Assembly: GCA_019247135.1 (NCBI GenBank)
Contig: JAFAPL010000916.1
Coordinates: forward strand, 1 to 6,475
Direction: 5' to 3'
Length of the DNA: 6,475 bases
Source: Chloroflexota bacterium
GTDB lineage: Bacteria; Chloroflexota; UBA6077; CF-72
Shown: one piece after another, positions 6,029 through 6,475 of the stretch
Layout: each line of letters starts with the position of its first letter
How positions within the stretch are numbered: the first letter of the stretch is position 1
The notes under the pieces: generated by a model
Databases searched by the model: none
The model's input: only the letters and a program-made list of their open reading frames with translations
Told to the model about the DNA's origin: nothing
Translations under genes and position numbers: made by a program

Positions 6029-6475
6029 ATGCGTCGATGCCGCATCGCGATCATTCCAGGCGACGGCATCGGCCAGGAAGTCACCCCAGAAGGCGTGCGC
6101 GTACTGGACGCCCTGGCAAACGACGCGCTGCAGTTCGAGTACGAGCGCTTCCCGTGGGGCTGTCAGTACTACCTGCAGACCGGCAGGATGATGGACGACG
6201 ACGGGCTGGAGACACTGCGTCGGTTCGACGCGATCTATTTCGGAGCCGTCGGCTGGCCGGGTGTGCCCGATCACGTCAGTCTGTGGGGACTGCGACTGGC
6301 AATCTGTCAGGGCTTCGATCAATACGCCAACATCAGACCGGTCCGCTTGCTGCCAGGTGTCGAAAGCCCGCTGCGCGCGGCGACCCGCGAAACGATGGAC
6401 TGGGTGGTGGTACGCGAAAACACCGAGGGCGAATACGCCGGCATCGGCGGCCGCAACCTGAGCGCTCGCGGGCCA
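6029..6475 (+). CDS. Tartrate/D-malate dehydrogenase-like beta-decarboxylating dehydrogenase, 3'-truncated by window edge
   Basis: The frame runs from ATG 6029 to the window end without a stop, giving 149 residues of an enzyme whose family is usually about 350-360 long. It belongs to the isocitrate/isopropylmalate dehydrogenase superfamily, which oxidises and decarboxylates 2-hydroxy acids with NAD(P) and a divalent metal. IIPGDGIGQEV (8-18) is the N-terminal hallmark. YYLQTGRMM (47-55), VPDHVSLWG (79-87), FDQYANIRPVRLLPG (96-110) and VVRENTEGEYAGIGG (127-141) point to the tartrate dehydrogenase (TtuC) / D-malate dehydrogenase (DmlA) branch rather than to LeuB or Icd. Arg103 and Arg129 match two of the substrate-binding arginines. 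The third, expected at position 93, is Cys. The start is well supported because only four residues precede the first beta strand. The gene is divergent from the ADH operon. Substrate choice among D-malate, tartrate and related acids cannot be decided from half a protein. Confidence 0.88.
   Translation, partial: MRRCRIAIIPGDGIGQEVTPEGVRVLDALANDALQFEYERFPWGCQYYLQTGRMMDDDGLETLRRFDAIYFGAVGWPGVPDHVSLWGLRLAICQGFDQYANIRPVRLLPGVESPLRAATRETMDWVVVRENTEGEYAGIGGRNLSARGP

Noticed and set aside
5040..6191. Plus-strand open frame of 383 codons opposite the ADH
   Set aside because: It is antisense to the ADH coding sequence, has no domain-like motif, and overlaps the true dehydrogenase start at 6029 in a different frame.

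Overview
This is a GC-rich bacterial chromosomal segment with dense, short-spaced genes and no mobile element, RNA gene or CRISPR array that I can see. The mix of genes (an S9 peptidase, a Hanks-type Ser/Thr kinase fused to sensory domains, and a GH63 glucosylglycerate/mannosylglycerate hydrolase in a dehydrogenase operon) suggests a high-GC environmental lineage such as Chloroflexota, Acidobacteriota, Actinomycetota or a proteobacterium. The sequence alone does not settle the phylum.

Layout. Positions 1-888 (+) hold the C-terminal catalytic domain of a prolyl-oligopeptidase-family (S9) peptidase whose 5' part lies outside the window. A 125-bp convergent gap (889-1013) follows. It carries four copies of a 12-bp repeat arranged as two hairpins, each followed by a short T run. 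Next, on the minus strand, is a 587-aa three-domain protein (1014-2777): a ParB/sulfiredoxin-like domain, a cyclic-nucleotide-binding domain and a complete Ser/Thr protein kinase. A 121-bp gap with one 7-bp hairpin separates it from a three-gene minus-strand operon, transcribed in the order zinc alcohol dehydrogenase (5010-5999), SDR oxidoreductase (4236-5000), GH63 glycosidase (2899-4227). The gaps inside the operon are 8-9 nt. Divergent from the operon, with only about 29 bp (or 2 bp) between start codons, is the 5' part of a tartrate/D-malate dehydrogenase-type beta-decarboxylating dehydrogenase (6029 to the window end, +).

How the genes may work together. The operon and the divergent gene look like a small catabolic unit for a compatible solute or sugar acid. 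The GH63 enzyme would release D-glycerate from glucosyl- or mannosylglycerate, and tartrate-dehydrogenase-type enzymes can also form D-glycerate from meso-tartrate. The SDR and ADH would oxidise or reduce related polyols, sugar acids or aldehydes. This link is inference. The kinase is probably a separate transcription unit and is the most unusual item: it has the regulatory-then-catalytic order of eukaryotic cGMP-dependent kinase, with an intact-looking cyclic-nucleotide pocket and an extra N-terminal ParB-like domain.
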